Assembly (NCBI GenBank): GCA_035272265.1
Contig: DATEQV010000160.1
Location: forward strand, 1 to 8,610
Reading direction: 5' to 3'
Length of the DNA stretch: 8,610 nucleotides
From: Acidisphaera sp035272265
GTDB lineage: Bacteria; Pseudomonadota; Alphaproteobacteria; Acetobacterales; Acetobacteraceae
In this document: positions 1-6,446 of the stretch, piece by piece
Layout: every line of letters begins with the position of its first letter
How positions within the stretch are numbered: the stretch's first letter is position 1
Notes under the pieces: model-generated
Seen by the model: only the letters and a program-made list of their open reading frames with translations
What the model was told of the DNA's origin: nothing
The model's database searches: none
Position numbers and translations under genes: made by a program

Positions 1-594
1 ACCGCGCGGCGGCGCCTCCGCCCACACCGCAGCCTGGGCGTCCAGCAGCGCCACCTGTCGGGAAACGGGGTTCGCCAGACCCTGCTCAGCCAGAATCGCG
101 GGCCACTGCTCCGTTACGATCGACAGGAAATCGACGGTCACCTGCCAGTGCTCGGCGTGCGGCTGGTCCGCGGCTTTGGGCAGGGCGGTGCGCAGGTCGA
201 TCTCGGACCGCTCGGCCTCGTCGATCAGATCGGCGAGCTCAGCCGCAAGTCGCCACGCGCGGTCGACATCGCGCGGCGCACCGTCTCGGCCACTCATCGC
301 CAGGATGAGACGGGTCAGCAGCGCGTGGCGGCTTGGCTCGTCGATCGCCGGCGGCTGGTCGAGGGCGCCGGCGATGGCCAGCGGCGTTTCGTCGATCGCG
401 CCCAGCGCGACGATGCGCGGCAGCAGAAGCGGTGCGCCGTTGTTGGCGCGCAGGAAAGCCTCCGCCAGGGCGCGTGCGGACCGGCGCGTGGGCAAGAGCA
501 GCAGCCCGTCGGCGGGGTCGTCCTGGGTCGCGAGCCACTCCGCCGCCAGCGCCTCGAGGAACGGCACGTTCGGCGGGATGGCGAACAGGTTCAT
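1..594 (-). CDS. addB: AddB, double-strand break repair helicase/nuclease subunit, N-terminal part
   Basis: AddB is the partner of AddA in the AddAB helicase-nuclease, which resects double-strand DNA ends for RecA loading in the cytoplasm. The window holds the first 198 codons, open to the left edge without a stop; the family is about 1000 residues, so most of the gene, including the C-terminal nuclease domain, lies outside. The call rests on the N-terminal pattern typical of alphaproteobacterial AddB: a start IPPNVPFLEALA, then LLLLPTRRSARAL at about residues 31-43 and LLLPRIVALGAIDE at about 56-69. No Walker A motif is visible in these residues, as expected for the degenerate helicase half of this subfamily. 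The ATG (592-594) overlaps the murU stop by four bases (ATGA), so translation is probably coupled. addA would be expected further left. The product is recognised from sequence pattern and gene order only. Confidence 0.86.
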   Translation of the reverse strand, partial: MNLFAIPPNVPFLEALAAEWLATQDDPADGLLLLPTRRSARALAEAFLRANNGAPLLLPRIVALGAIDETPLAIAGALDQPPAIDEPSRHALLTRLILAMSGRDGAPRDVDRAWRLAAELADLIDEAERSEIDLRTALPKAADQPHAEHWQVTVDFLSIVTEQWPAILAEQGLANPVSRQVALLDAQAAVWAEAPPRG

Positions 595-1328
595 CGCGTC
601 GTGACGGTCGCGGCCGTGAACAGCAGGCTTTCCGCCTCGGACAAGTCCGCCGGCGTCGAGAGATGGAACCACAGCCCGTCATGCACGACCGCGCGCAGGC
701 GCCCAGCCTCGATCGCCCGGTCCCAACACAAATTCAGGCTGAACGGTCCGTCCGGAGAGTCGTCCAGCAGGCACGGATGCGCGAGCTGCACGCCCGCATA
801 GACGTAGGGCGCGATCTCGCGCACGCCGCGGCGACGCGGACGGCCCCACGGGTCGAGGAAGAAATCGCCAGGCCCGACCTCGGCGCGCACCTGGAACGTA
901 CGATGCAGCAGCAGCACGGCATCCACGTCATCGTCCCAGGCCTGGGCGAGGCGCACGAGCGCCGGGCGTGTTCCGTCGAGCCAGAACGCGTCGCCGTTGA
1001 CGACGTAGAACGGCGACGCACCGAGCCAAGGCAACGCGGTACGGACCGAGCCGCCGGTATCGAGCAGCGACGTTTCCTCGAACAGCACGGTTCGCGGTTC
1101 GTCGCCGTGATCCCGGCGCATCGCGAGATGCTCGGCGATACGACCGGCCTGCCAATGCGCGTTGACGGCAACCCGCGCGACGCCCGCTTCCCGCAGGCGG
1201 TCGAGCGCGTGATCGAGCAGCGCACGGCCGCCGAGCGGCAGCAGCGGCTTCGGCAGGGCGTTGGTCAGCGGACGCATGCGCGTGCCGTAGCCGGCGGCAA
1301 GGACCATCGCGGCTTCGACATGGATCAT
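591..1328 (-). CDS. murU: MurU, N-acetylmuramate-1-phosphate uridylyltransferase
   Basis: A sugar nucleotidyltransferase of 245 residues. It is predicted to join MurNAc-alpha-1-phosphate and UTP to UDP-MurNAc, the last step of the cell-wall recycling route that bypasses MurA and so lowers fosfomycin sensitivity. The N terminus carries the GT-A nucleotide-binding signature VLAAGYGTRMRPLTNALPKP (residues 9-28; the Lys is K27), followed by LLDTGGSV at about 88-95 and the metal-binding NGD at 111-113. Length matches the family. The start is the ATG at 1326-1328: it overlaps the amgK stop as ATGA and directly precedes the signature. The frame stays open upstream to 1742, but that extension lies wholly inside amgK. 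The stop overlaps the addB ATG in the same way. Adjacency to amgK favours MurU over RmlA- or GlmU-type enzymes. Confidence 0.9.
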   Translation of the reverse strand: MIHVEAAMVLAAGYGTRMRPLTNALPKPLLPLGGRALLDHALDRLREAGVARVAVNAHWQAGRIAEHLAMRRDHGDEPRTVLFEETSLLDTGGSVRTALPWLGASPFYVVNGDAFWLDGTRPALVRLAQAWDDDVDAVLLLHRTFQVRAEVGPGDFFLDPWGRPRRRGVREIAPYVYAGVQLAHPCLLDDSPDGPFSLNLCWDRAIEAGRLRAVVHDGLWFHLSTPADLSEAESLLFTAATVTTR

Positions 1329-2308
1329 GCCGCGGCGAGCCCGGGCGGGTTGCACCGATGGCGGCTCGGAATCCAGTACGCGAGAACCTCGGCGAGCGGC
1401 GCGCAAGCCGGGTGGGTCAGCGCGCCTTCCAACATCGCCCAGATGCGAGGGCCATGCGGCAGGTAGTGAGGCTTGCCGTCCCGCACGGCCAATCGCACGA
1501 ACTGGCCGGCAATGCGCAAATGACGATGCGCCGCGCACACCGCGACCGCGGCGCGGAAATCCGCATTGTTCGCGCGTGCCCCGGCAAGGTAGCGCGCGAT
1601 GGCCCGCTCGCGCAGCGGCTCGGGCACGTCGCGGCGCGCGTCTTCGATCAGGCTGGCCACGTCGTAGGCGGGACAGCCGATGGCGGCCGACTGGAAGTCG
1701 AGCACGCCCACGCGCCGCACGTCCGCTCGCGCCGGAAGCCACATGAGGTTGCCGGCGTGGAAGTCACGATGAACGAAGCCACCGAGCGGCAGAGAGCGGA
1801 GCATCGTTTCCAGCGCAGTGACCAGGACCGGGCGAAGCGCCGCGGGTGCAGAACCGCCGAACGTCGCGGGCCACCACCAGTCGAGCAGCGGAGAGACCGC
1901 CGGCTCGATCATCGTGGTGACATCCCAGCGCGGCAGCCAACCGGGTGCCGGCGTGGCCTGCATCCGGAGCAGTGCGTCGATGGCAGCGTCGAGGAGGCTC
2001 GCCGGCGCAGCGGGCATGGTCGTAAACACCGCGTCGCCCAGATCCTCCACCAACAGCAGGCCGGCTCGTTCATCAGCGGCGAGCACGGCCGGCGCGGAGA
2101 GCCCCGCGTCTGCCAAGTGCCTGGCGACAGCGACGAAGGCACGGACGTCCTCGGGCGGCGGTGCGTCCATCAGCAGCGCCGCCGCGGGGCCGCCGGTCAG
2201 CCGGACGTAGCGACGGGCGGAGGCGTCCTGCACGAGCGGCGTGCGCCGGGCGTGGCCATAGCCGTGGGCCGCCAGGAATGCCTCGATCAGCGCGCTCCGC
2301 CCACTCAC
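1325..2308 (-). CDS. amgK: AmgK, N-acetylmuramate/N-acetylglucosamine anomeric kinase
   Basis: An aminoglycoside-phosphotransferase-fold kinase of 327 residues. It is predicted to phosphorylate the anomeric carbon of MurNAc (and GlcNAc) released in peptidoglycan turnover, supplying MurU. The catalytic loop HRDFHAGN (residues 180-187, with D182 and N187) and the metal-binding VLDFQSA (D204) are intact, and LLLVEDLGD at about 84-92 matches the hinge region. The start chosen is GTG at 2306-2308, which overlaps the tsaE stop as GTGA. The frame remains open to 2788, but that part lies inside tsaE in another frame and has no kinase sequence. An APH-fold kinase between tsaE and a nucleotidyltransferase is the conserved alphaproteobacterial arrangement for AmgK-MurU, which makes a resistance or choline kinase role unlikely. 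Sugar specificity is inferred. Confidence 0.88.
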   Translation of the reverse strand: MSGRSALIEAFLAAHGYGHARRTPLVQDASARRYVRLTGGPAAALLMDAPPPEDVRAFVAVARHLADAGLSAPAVLAADERAGLLLVEDLGDAVFTTMPAAPASLLDAAIDALLRMQATPAPGWLPRWDVTTMIEPAVSPLLDWWWPATFGGSAPAALRPVLVTALETMLRSLPLGGFVHRDFHAGNLMWLPARADVRRVGVLDFQSAAIGCPAYDVASLIEDARRDVPEPLRERAIARYLAGARANNADFRAAVAVCAAHRHLRIAGQFVRLAVRDGKPHYLPHGPRIWAMLEGALTHPACAPLAEVLAYWIPSRHRCNPPGLAAA

Positions 2309-2754
2309 GGCAACCTGTCCTCCCAGCCTCGCAGCTCGGCTCGACGCGTCGTCTCCCCGGTCGGCGACAGCGTCACGTGCAGCGCGCCCGGTGGCGAGAG
2401 GGGGCCGAGCCGCTCGGGCCATTCGACCAGAACCACGTCTTCGCGGGCGGCATCCCAGCCTAGTTCGGCCAGGTCGGCTTGGCCGGACAGCCGCCAGAGA
2501 TCGAAGTGGTGCACGGTGCCGAGCCTTGTCGCGTAGCTCTGCACCAACGTGAAGGTCGGGCTTGGCACGTCCAGGGCCGGATCGCCGGCGGCTTCGCGCA
2601 GGAAGGCACGGGCGAAGACGCTTTTGCCGGCGCCGAGCGGTCCGGAAAGCAGGACGGCGTCGCCGGGATGCGCGACCGAAGCCGCCTCGGCCGCCAGACG
2701 CTCCGTGGCGGTCGGGTCTGGCAACTCGCGGATGCGCGGCGAATCGGCGGTCAT
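2305..2754 (-). CDS. tsaE: TsaE, tRNA N6-threonylcarbamoyladenosine biosynthesis ATPase
   Basis: A small P-loop ATPase working with TsaB and TsaD to install t6A37 on ANN-decoding tRNAs in the cytoplasm. Walker A is GPLGAGKS (residues 38-45). The TsaE signature VPSPTFTLVQSY (about 63-74), HFDLWRL (about 83-89) and a final VEWPERL (about 110-116) are all present. The protein is 149 residues from the ATG at 2752-2754, the usual family size. A second in-frame ATG at 2794-2796 would add 14 residues that do not look conserved (MRLCRQPPPVIFDR); it would leave only 15 bases after the lipid kinase stop. Neither start has a clear Shine-Dalgarno site, so the start is uncertain. The stop overlaps the amgK GTG by four bases. 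Confidence 0.92.
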   Translation of the reverse strand: MTADSPRIRELPDPTATERLAAEAASVAHPGDAVLLSGPLGAGKSVFARAFLREAAGDPALDVPSPTFTLVQSYATRLGTVHHFDLWRLSGQADLAELGWDAAREDVVLVEWPERLGPLSPPGALHVTLSPTGETTRRAELRGWEDRLP

Positions 2755-2811
2755 CCGGTCGAAGATGACGGGCGGCGGCTGGCGGCACAATCGCATGCCG
2801 CGCGCGTGCGG

Positions 2812-3681
2812 TCAGCCGGTGACGATCTCGATCCGCGCGTCGGCGTCGGTAATGCTCAGCGGGCCGGTGCCGGCCGGGTCGCCGTCAGCCTGCACCGGCA
2901 CCGGCGCGTTGGCCGCAAGCTCGACGCAGGAGGCGCGCCGCACCCGCACGCCGGGAGCCCGGGGCAGAAGATTGAGCTGCAGGGCCGTGCCGTACATAAG
3001 GGCGGCCCCGGGACCAGAATGCCCAAAAGTCACGACCGAGAACCCGGGCGCAGCCGGATCGGCCTCGTTCGTCAGGCGGTAGCGTCCGCCATAGAGCCGG
3101 CCCTTGCTGACGATGGCGCTGGCCGTGGTGATCGTCTCGCCATCGACCCGCAGCGTGATAGGCTCGAAGCCATAACGGACCAGCTCGCGCACACCTTGCA
3201 GCACGTATGCGCCGCGGCCGATAGCGTGCTTGAGCGGCACCGACAGATGGTGCACCACATGCGCATCGAACCCCAGGCCGAGCATTTGGACGAAGACGCG
3301 CGAGCCGCCCGGACCGCGGGCGATTCCTGGCAATATCGGACGGGTGCGCCCGAACGCCAGGGCGGCCGCGATTGCCCGCGGGTTGAACGGCAATCCGAGT
3401 TCCTGCGCGAGGACGTTTGCGGTACCGAGCGGGATCACCCCGAGCCGAGCGCCTGTGCCGAGAATGCCTGAGGCGACTTCCGCGATCGTCCCATCTCCCC
3501 CGGCCGCGACCACCAGGCGCGTTCCGCTCGCCGCTGCGCCACGCGCGAGGTCGGCGGCATGGCCGGCGCGACTTGTCTCGGCAAGCTCAAGCCGCATGCC
3601 GTTCGCCGACAACACGTCGAGCACACGCCACAGCAACGCCGCGCGACGCCGCCCCGCCGCCGGATTGAAGATGACGACCAT
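2812..3681 (-). CDS. Diacylglycerol kinase family lipid kinase (YegS/LCB5 type)
   Basis: A 289-residue DAGK-catalytic-domain lipid kinase, predicted to make phosphatidic acid from diacylglycerol and ATP at the inner membrane face. Visible family motifs are IFNPAAG (4-10), the nucleotide-binding GGDGT (61-65), GVIPLGTANVLAQELGLP (81-98), MLGLGFDA (133-140) and a late QADGD (264-268). The start is the ATG at 3679-3681 because it sits directly before the conserved first strand. An upstream in-frame start at 3819 would add 46 residues unlike the family and run over a possible promoter. No clear Shine-Dalgarno site is visible. The gene is divergent from the metallophosphoesterase and glycosyltransferase genes, and it is 57 bases (or 15, with the longer tsaE start) upstream of tsaE, so it may lead that operon. 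A sphingoid-base or other lipid substrate is possible, since this superfamily includes those kinases. Confidence 0.87.
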   Translation of the reverse strand: MVVIFNPAAGRRRAALLWRVLDVLSANGMRLELAETSRAGHAADLARGAAASGTRLVVAAGGDGTIAEVASGILGTGARLGVIPLGTANVLAQELGLPFNPRAIAAALAFGRTRPILPGIARGPGGSRVFVQMLGLGFDAHVVHHLSVPLKHAIGRGAYVLQGVRELVRYGFEPITLRVDGETITTASAIVSKGRLYGGRYRLTNEADPAAPGFSVVTFGHSGPGAALMYGTALQLNLLPRAPGVRVRRASCVELAANAPVPVQADGDPAGTGPLSITDADARIEIVTG

Positions 3682-3772
3682 CGAGGCGCGGGTCTGCGCG
3701 GTGCGCGGCGACTGGAACAGGGACGCCTCGAATCGATGTTTTGCGACAGAGTCTCCTGATTCGCACATACAC

Positions 3773-3790
3773 GTGACAAGTGTGTGAACG
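3773..3790 (-). promoter_or_regulatory. Candidate Pho box (PhoB site) facing the lipid kinase gene
   Basis: Read on the minus strand the bases are CGTTCAC-ACAC-TTGTCAC: two seven-base half-sites repeated with an 11-base period. Against the PhoB consensus half-site CTGTCAY the first matches 5 of 7 and the second 6 of 7. The site ends 91 bases before the kinase ATG. No good -10 hexamer follows at the usual distance, so this is a candidate only. Confidence 0.35.
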
Positions 3791-3837
3791 TCTGACGAAC
3801 ACAAGATGACTTTCGCCAACGAGGAGAGATTAGCCGC

Positions 3838-3855
3838 AGGTCATGCAATCTTCAT
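3838..3855 (+). promoter_or_regulatory. Weak candidate Pho box facing the metallophosphoesterase gene
   Basis: The plus strand reads AGGTCAT-GCAA-TCTTCAT, a 7+4+7 direct repeat with an 11-base period sharing TCAT in both halves. Matches to the half-site CTGTCAY are 5 and 4 of 7. It lies 91 bases before the ATG at 3947. The match is weak and could be chance. Confidence 0.2.
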
Positions 3856-3934
3856 TTAGCACCGCCGAGTCGGCCACGTATGTGGCTGGGAAATATCAGG
3901 GCCGATGCCGACCCTTGACCCCGCAGCCTGGCCC

Positions 3935-3940
3935 GAAGGA
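3935..3940 (+). promoter_or_regulatory. Ribosome binding site fixing the start of the metallophosphoesterase gene
   Basis: GAAGGA lies six bases before the ATG at 3947-3949. It favours this start over an in-frame ATG at 3905, which has no comparable site and would add 14 residues without resemblance to the family. Confidence 0.65.
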
Positions 3941-3946
3941 CGCGTG

Positions 3947-4777
3947 ATGAACGCTCTGCCTCCCCGCCACCTGACAAGCCGACAGCACGATTTCCGGACC
4001 ATCTTTATTTCCGATCTTCATCTCGGAACAAGAGGGTGCCGGAGCGATTTTCTCGCGGACTTCCTTCGTCGCACCACATGCGAGAATCTCTTCCTCGTCG
4101 GCGACGTGATCGACGGCTGGCGGCTGCGCAAGTCCTGGTACTGGGATCCGATCCACGACGAGGTGCTGCGGCTGATCCTCTGGCACGCCCGCAGCGGCGC
4201 GAACGTCACCTACATCCCCGGCAACCATGACGAGATGTTCCGGGCGTGGTTGCCGATGGGGCTCGAGATCGCCGGGATCCGGCTGCGGGCGGAGGCGACG
4301 CACGTCACCGCCGATGGCAAGCGTCTTTTGGTGATGCACGGCGACGAGTTCGACAGCGTGGTTCGCTATGCGCGTTTCCTCGCGCTGCTGGGCGATTGGG
4401 CTTACGCGGCGGCGCTGGTGTCGAACCGCTGGTTCAACATCCTGCGCCGTCGTCTCGGCTATCCTTACTGGTCACTGTCGGCGTGGCTGAAGCGGCGCGT
4501 GAAAGAAGCGGTCAAAGCCATTGACCGGTTCGAGACGGCCCTCGCGGGCGAGGCCCGCAGACGCGGCTTCGATGGCGTCGTTTGCGGGCACATCCACCAC
4601 GCCGAAATGCGCGAAGTGCAAGGCGTCCTGTATCTGAACGACGGCGACTGGGTCGAGAGCTGCACCGCGCTGGTCGAGCATCACGATGGCCGCCTTGAAC
4701 TGATCGACTGGGCAGCGTTGAATCGCCTGTCGTTCTTCTCCCCACGCCGCCTGGTTCCCGAGCCGCAACCTGCCTGA
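3947..4777 (+). CDS. plcP: PlcP/LpxH-type metallophosphoesterase (probable phospholipase C for lipid remodelling)
   Basis: A 276-residue calcineurin-like metallophosphoesterase with the full metal-binding set: SDLHLG (D23, H25), VGDVIDG (D53, D56), PGNHDE (N93, H94), VMHGDEFD (H131) and CGHIHH (H215, H217), plus GDWVESCTA near the end. The family is usually annotated UDP-2,3-diacylglucosamine diphosphatase. However, the characterised rhizobial relative PlcP cleaves membrane phospholipids to diacylglycerol during phosphate limitation, and alphaproteobacteria generally use LpxI for the lipid A step. The next gene is a GT4 glycosyltransferase and the divergent neighbour a lipid kinase, which fits PlcP better than LpxH. 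A good ribosome site at 3935-3940 supports the start. No signal peptide or membrane segment is evident. The metallophosphoesterase call is firm; the PlcP role is inferred from family and context. Confidence 0.8.
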   Translation: MNALPPRHLTSRQHDFRTIFISDLHLGTRGCRSDFLADFLRRTTCENLFLVGDVIDGWRLRKSWYWDPIHDEVLRLILWHARSGANVTYIPGNHDEMFRAWLPMGLEIAGIRLRAEATHVTADGKRLLVMHGDEFDSVVRYARFLALLGDWAYAAALVSNRWFNILRRRLGYPYWSLSAWLKRRVKEAVKAIDRFETALAGEARRRGFDGVVCGHIHHAEMREVQGVLYLNDGDWVESCTALVEHHDGRLELIDWAALNRLSFFSPRRLVPEPQPA

Positions 4778-4838
4778 CACGATACTCAGCCACGTCCCGT
4801 CCCCCGATACGCAGCGGACGACCAAACGGACGGCACCC

Positions 4839-5855
4839 TTGCGGACGAACCGCATCCTGATCGTCACGGACGCGTGGCGGCCGCAGGTCAATGGCGTCGT
4901 GCGAACACTCGCCACGGTTGCTGGCGAGATCAAAGCGATGGGCCACGCGGTCGAGGTGATCGGCCCCGACCGGTTCCGTACGGTCCCCTGCCCCACCTAT
5001 GGAGAGATCCGGCTCGCCGTTCTGCCGCGCCGCAAGCTGGCCCGGCTGATCGAGGAATTCGAGCCGGACCACCTGCACGTCGCCACGGAAGGGCCCTTGG
5101 GGATCGCGGCGCATAGCTGGGCCCGATGGCGGGGTGCGCGCTTCACCACGAGCTTCCATACGCGGTTCGCCGAGTACCTGAACGCGCGAACGCGGATTCC
5201 GCCTCGGCTGATCTACCCATTGCTCCGCCGGTTCCATGACGCGGCGGAAGGCACGCTGGTGGCGACCTCCAGCCTGCGTGAGGAGCTTCGCGAACGGGGC
5301 TTCCGGAAGATACGCGCCTGGACGCGCGGCGTCGATCTGGACCAGTTCACCCCCGAGCATCGTGACCCCTGGAGGGGCCTGCCGCGGCCGGTATTCGTCT
5401 ATATCGGACGCGTGGCGGTGGAGAAGAATATCGGCGCGTTCCTGTCTCTCGACCTGCCGGGATCGAAAGTCGTCGTCGGCGACGGACCGCTGCTCGATAA
5501 CCTGCGCCGGGCTTGGCCGAGCGTGACTTTTACCGGTGCCCGGTTCGGCGCCGAACTTGCCGCGTCGTATGCCGGCGCCGACGTCTTCGTCTTTCCGAGC
5601 AAGACCGACACGTTCGGGCTCGTGCTTTTGGAGGCGCTGGCCTGCGGCACGCCGGTCGCTGCCTATGACGTCACCGGGCCGCGCGACGTCCTGGCGGATG
5701 CGGCGGGCCCGATCGGTGCCGTGGGCGACGATCTGCGCACCGCGGCGCTGACCGCGCTGAATGCCGACCGCGCGGCTTGCCGGGCGCATGCCGAGCGTTT
5801 CAGCTGGCGGGCATGTGCGGAGATGATGCTGGACAACCTCGTGCCGCTGGACTGA
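4839..5855 (+). CDS. GT4-family glycosyltransferase, probable diacylglycerol glycosyltransferase (Agt-like)
   Basis: A 338-residue GT-B glycosyltransferase. The N terminus ILIVTDAWRPQVNGVVRTL (residues 6-24) and FHTRFAEYL (106-114) are typical of the subfamily. The donor-binding half shows YIGRVAVEKNI (198-208), VVGDGP (222-227) and PSKTDTFGLVLLEALACG (253-270), where D257 and E265 take the places of the E-x7-E pair. It probably transfers a hexose or hexuronic acid from a nucleotide sugar to diacylglycerol; this substrate is inferred from its place 61 bases after the PlcP-like gene, since plcP-agt pairs are known from phosphate-stressed alphaproteobacteria. The start is a TTG at 4839-4841; no ATG or GTG lies upstream in frame near the gene and the conserved strand begins a few residues later. 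The ribosome site is weak. A mannosyltransferase role cannot be excluded. Confidence 0.85.
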   Translation: MRTNRILIVTDAWRPQVNGVVRTLATVAGEIKAMGHAVEVIGPDRFRTVPCPTYGEIRLAVLPRRKLARLIEEFEPDHLHVATEGPLGIAAHSWARWRGARFTTSFHTRFAEYLNARTRIPPRLIYPLLRRFHDAAEGTLVATSSLREELRERGFRKIRAWTRGVDLDQFTPEHRDPWRGLPRPVFVYIGRVAVEKNIGAFLSLDLPGSKVVVGDGPLLDNLRRAWPSVTFTGARFGAELAASYAGADVFVFPSKTDTFGLVLLEALACGTPVAAYDVTGPRDVLADAAGPIGAVGDDLRTAALTALNADRAACRAHAERFSWRACAEMMLDNLVPLD

Positions 5856-5896
5856 CGGCGCTTGCCGGTCGCGGTCATTGGAACCACATCCAGCAC

Positions 5897-6043
5897 ATGA
5901 GCGAAGAGAAGCCGAAGCCTTCCCAGACCGAGGCGGCTCAACCGGACCAGAAGCAGCCGCCGAAGGAGATCGGTGGCCCGAAGGGGCCCGAGCCCACGCG
6001 GTATGGAGACTGGGAGGTCAAGGGCCGCTGCACCGACTTCTGA
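5897..6043 (+). CDS. SdhAF4/DUF1674 family protein, succinate dehydrogenase assembly factor
   Basis: A 48-residue protein with a hydrophilic, Lys/Gln/Pro-rich N terminus followed by the family block KEIGGPKGPEPTRYGDWE (about 23-40) and the C-terminal GRCTDF. This block is the hallmark of DUF1674, the bacterial counterpart of mitochondrial SDHAF4. SDHAF4 binds flavinylated SdhA and helps assemble succinate dehydrogenase (complex II). The frame is open upstream, but those residues overlap the end of the glycosyltransferase gene and look unrelated, so the ATG at 5897-5899 is chosen. It starts 41 bases after the glycosyltransferase stop on the same strand and could be cotranscribed, without an obvious functional link. 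No signal peptide or membrane segment is present. Family membership is clear; the role in this organism is inferred. Confidence 0.85.
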   Translation: MSEEKPKPSQTEAAQPDQKQPPKEIGGPKGPEPTRYGDWEVKGRCTDF

Positions 6044-6089
6044 GCGGAACTGAACCTCGCCACGATCTCGACCCTGAACCCGGAGAGGC

Positions 6090-6446
6090 TCATTGCTTGA
6101 TCAGCGTGAACTTCTCCCACGGTCCGATTTCGGTCCGGTCCGTCTGCAGAGGTTGGGTGGCCGGACCGCACACTCCGCCGCCGTCGATGGCGGTCACGTA
6201 ATGTCCGTCGGCCGTCTGAAGTGCATATGACCCGTCGTTTTGCCGGATCGGCCGGAACTGCTCCCACCGTCCGATCGTGGCGCTATCGGTCCTCAGAGCC
6301 TCGTTATTCGCCCCATGCGAGCCGCCGCCGTTCGTGGCCGTGACGAAATGTCCGTTGACGGTCTGCAGCGCATAGCTGCCGTCGGGCTGCCTGAGGAACT
6401 TGAATCTCTCCGGCTCTCCGACTTCGTCGCTGCTAGTGCGGAACGG
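6090..6446 (-). pseudogene. In-frame continuation of the trefoil-repeat gene beyond an amber codon
   Basis: Directly after the TAG at 6447-6449 the same frame stays open for 118 codons to a TGA at 6090-6092. It encodes the second half of repeat unit 4 and the complete units 5 and 6, with family hallmarks such as DGSYALQT, NGHFVTATNGGG, DGHYVTAIDGGG and IGPWEKF. No plausible internal start codon or ribosome site precedes it, so it would be made only by readthrough of the amber codon or in strains lacking it. Conservation of the two last repeats, with no frameshift and no second stop, suggests that the interruption is recent, is read through, or is a sequence error. If the TAG is real and terminates, this segment is an untranslated remnant of a 6090-7112 gene. 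Confidence 0.75.

Larger units (their letters stand above)
3682..3946. promoter_or_regulatory. Divergent intergenic region between lipid kinase and metallophosphoesterase genes
   Basis: This 265-base stretch contains no convincing gene and must hold the promoters of the two divergent genes. Open frames reaching into it are extensions of the flanking genes or shadows. It is visibly richer in A+T around 3740-3900 than the coding DNA. It contains a CACGTG palindrome at 3770-3775 and two direct repeats of 7+4+7 layout (3773-3790 minus strand, 3838-3855 plus strand) resembling PhoB sites. No strong sigma-70 -35/-10 pair is obvious on either strand. Confidence 0.6.

Noticed and set aside
148..801. 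Plus-strand open frames across 148-2536
   Set aside because: They run antisense to addB, murU, amgK and tsaE, are Arg/Ala-rich with no recognisable domain, and arise from G+C-rich codon bias in the real minus-strand genes.
3770..3775. CACGTG palindrome in the divergent intergenic region
   Set aside because: A single six-base palindrome with no extended symmetry; too short to call an operator.
3682..3819. A longer lipid kinase starting at 3819
   Set aside because: The 46 extra residues precede the normal first strand of the family, have no likeness to it, and would place coding sequence over the likely promoter.
3947..4777. Plain LpxH (lipid A) annotation for the metallophosphoesterase
   Set aside because: Not excluded, but the adjoining GT4 gene and lipid kinase, and the common use of LpxI in alphaproteobacteria, make the PlcP role more likely.
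4512..5789. A 425-codon minus-strand open frame
   Set aside because: It lies antisense to the metallophosphoesterase and glycosyltransferase genes, whose motifs are unmistakable, and its translation shows no family motif.
6044..6089. A terminator between the convergent SdhAF4-like and repeat-protein genes
   Set aside because: No stable hairpin followed by a T run can be seen in these 46 bases on either strand.
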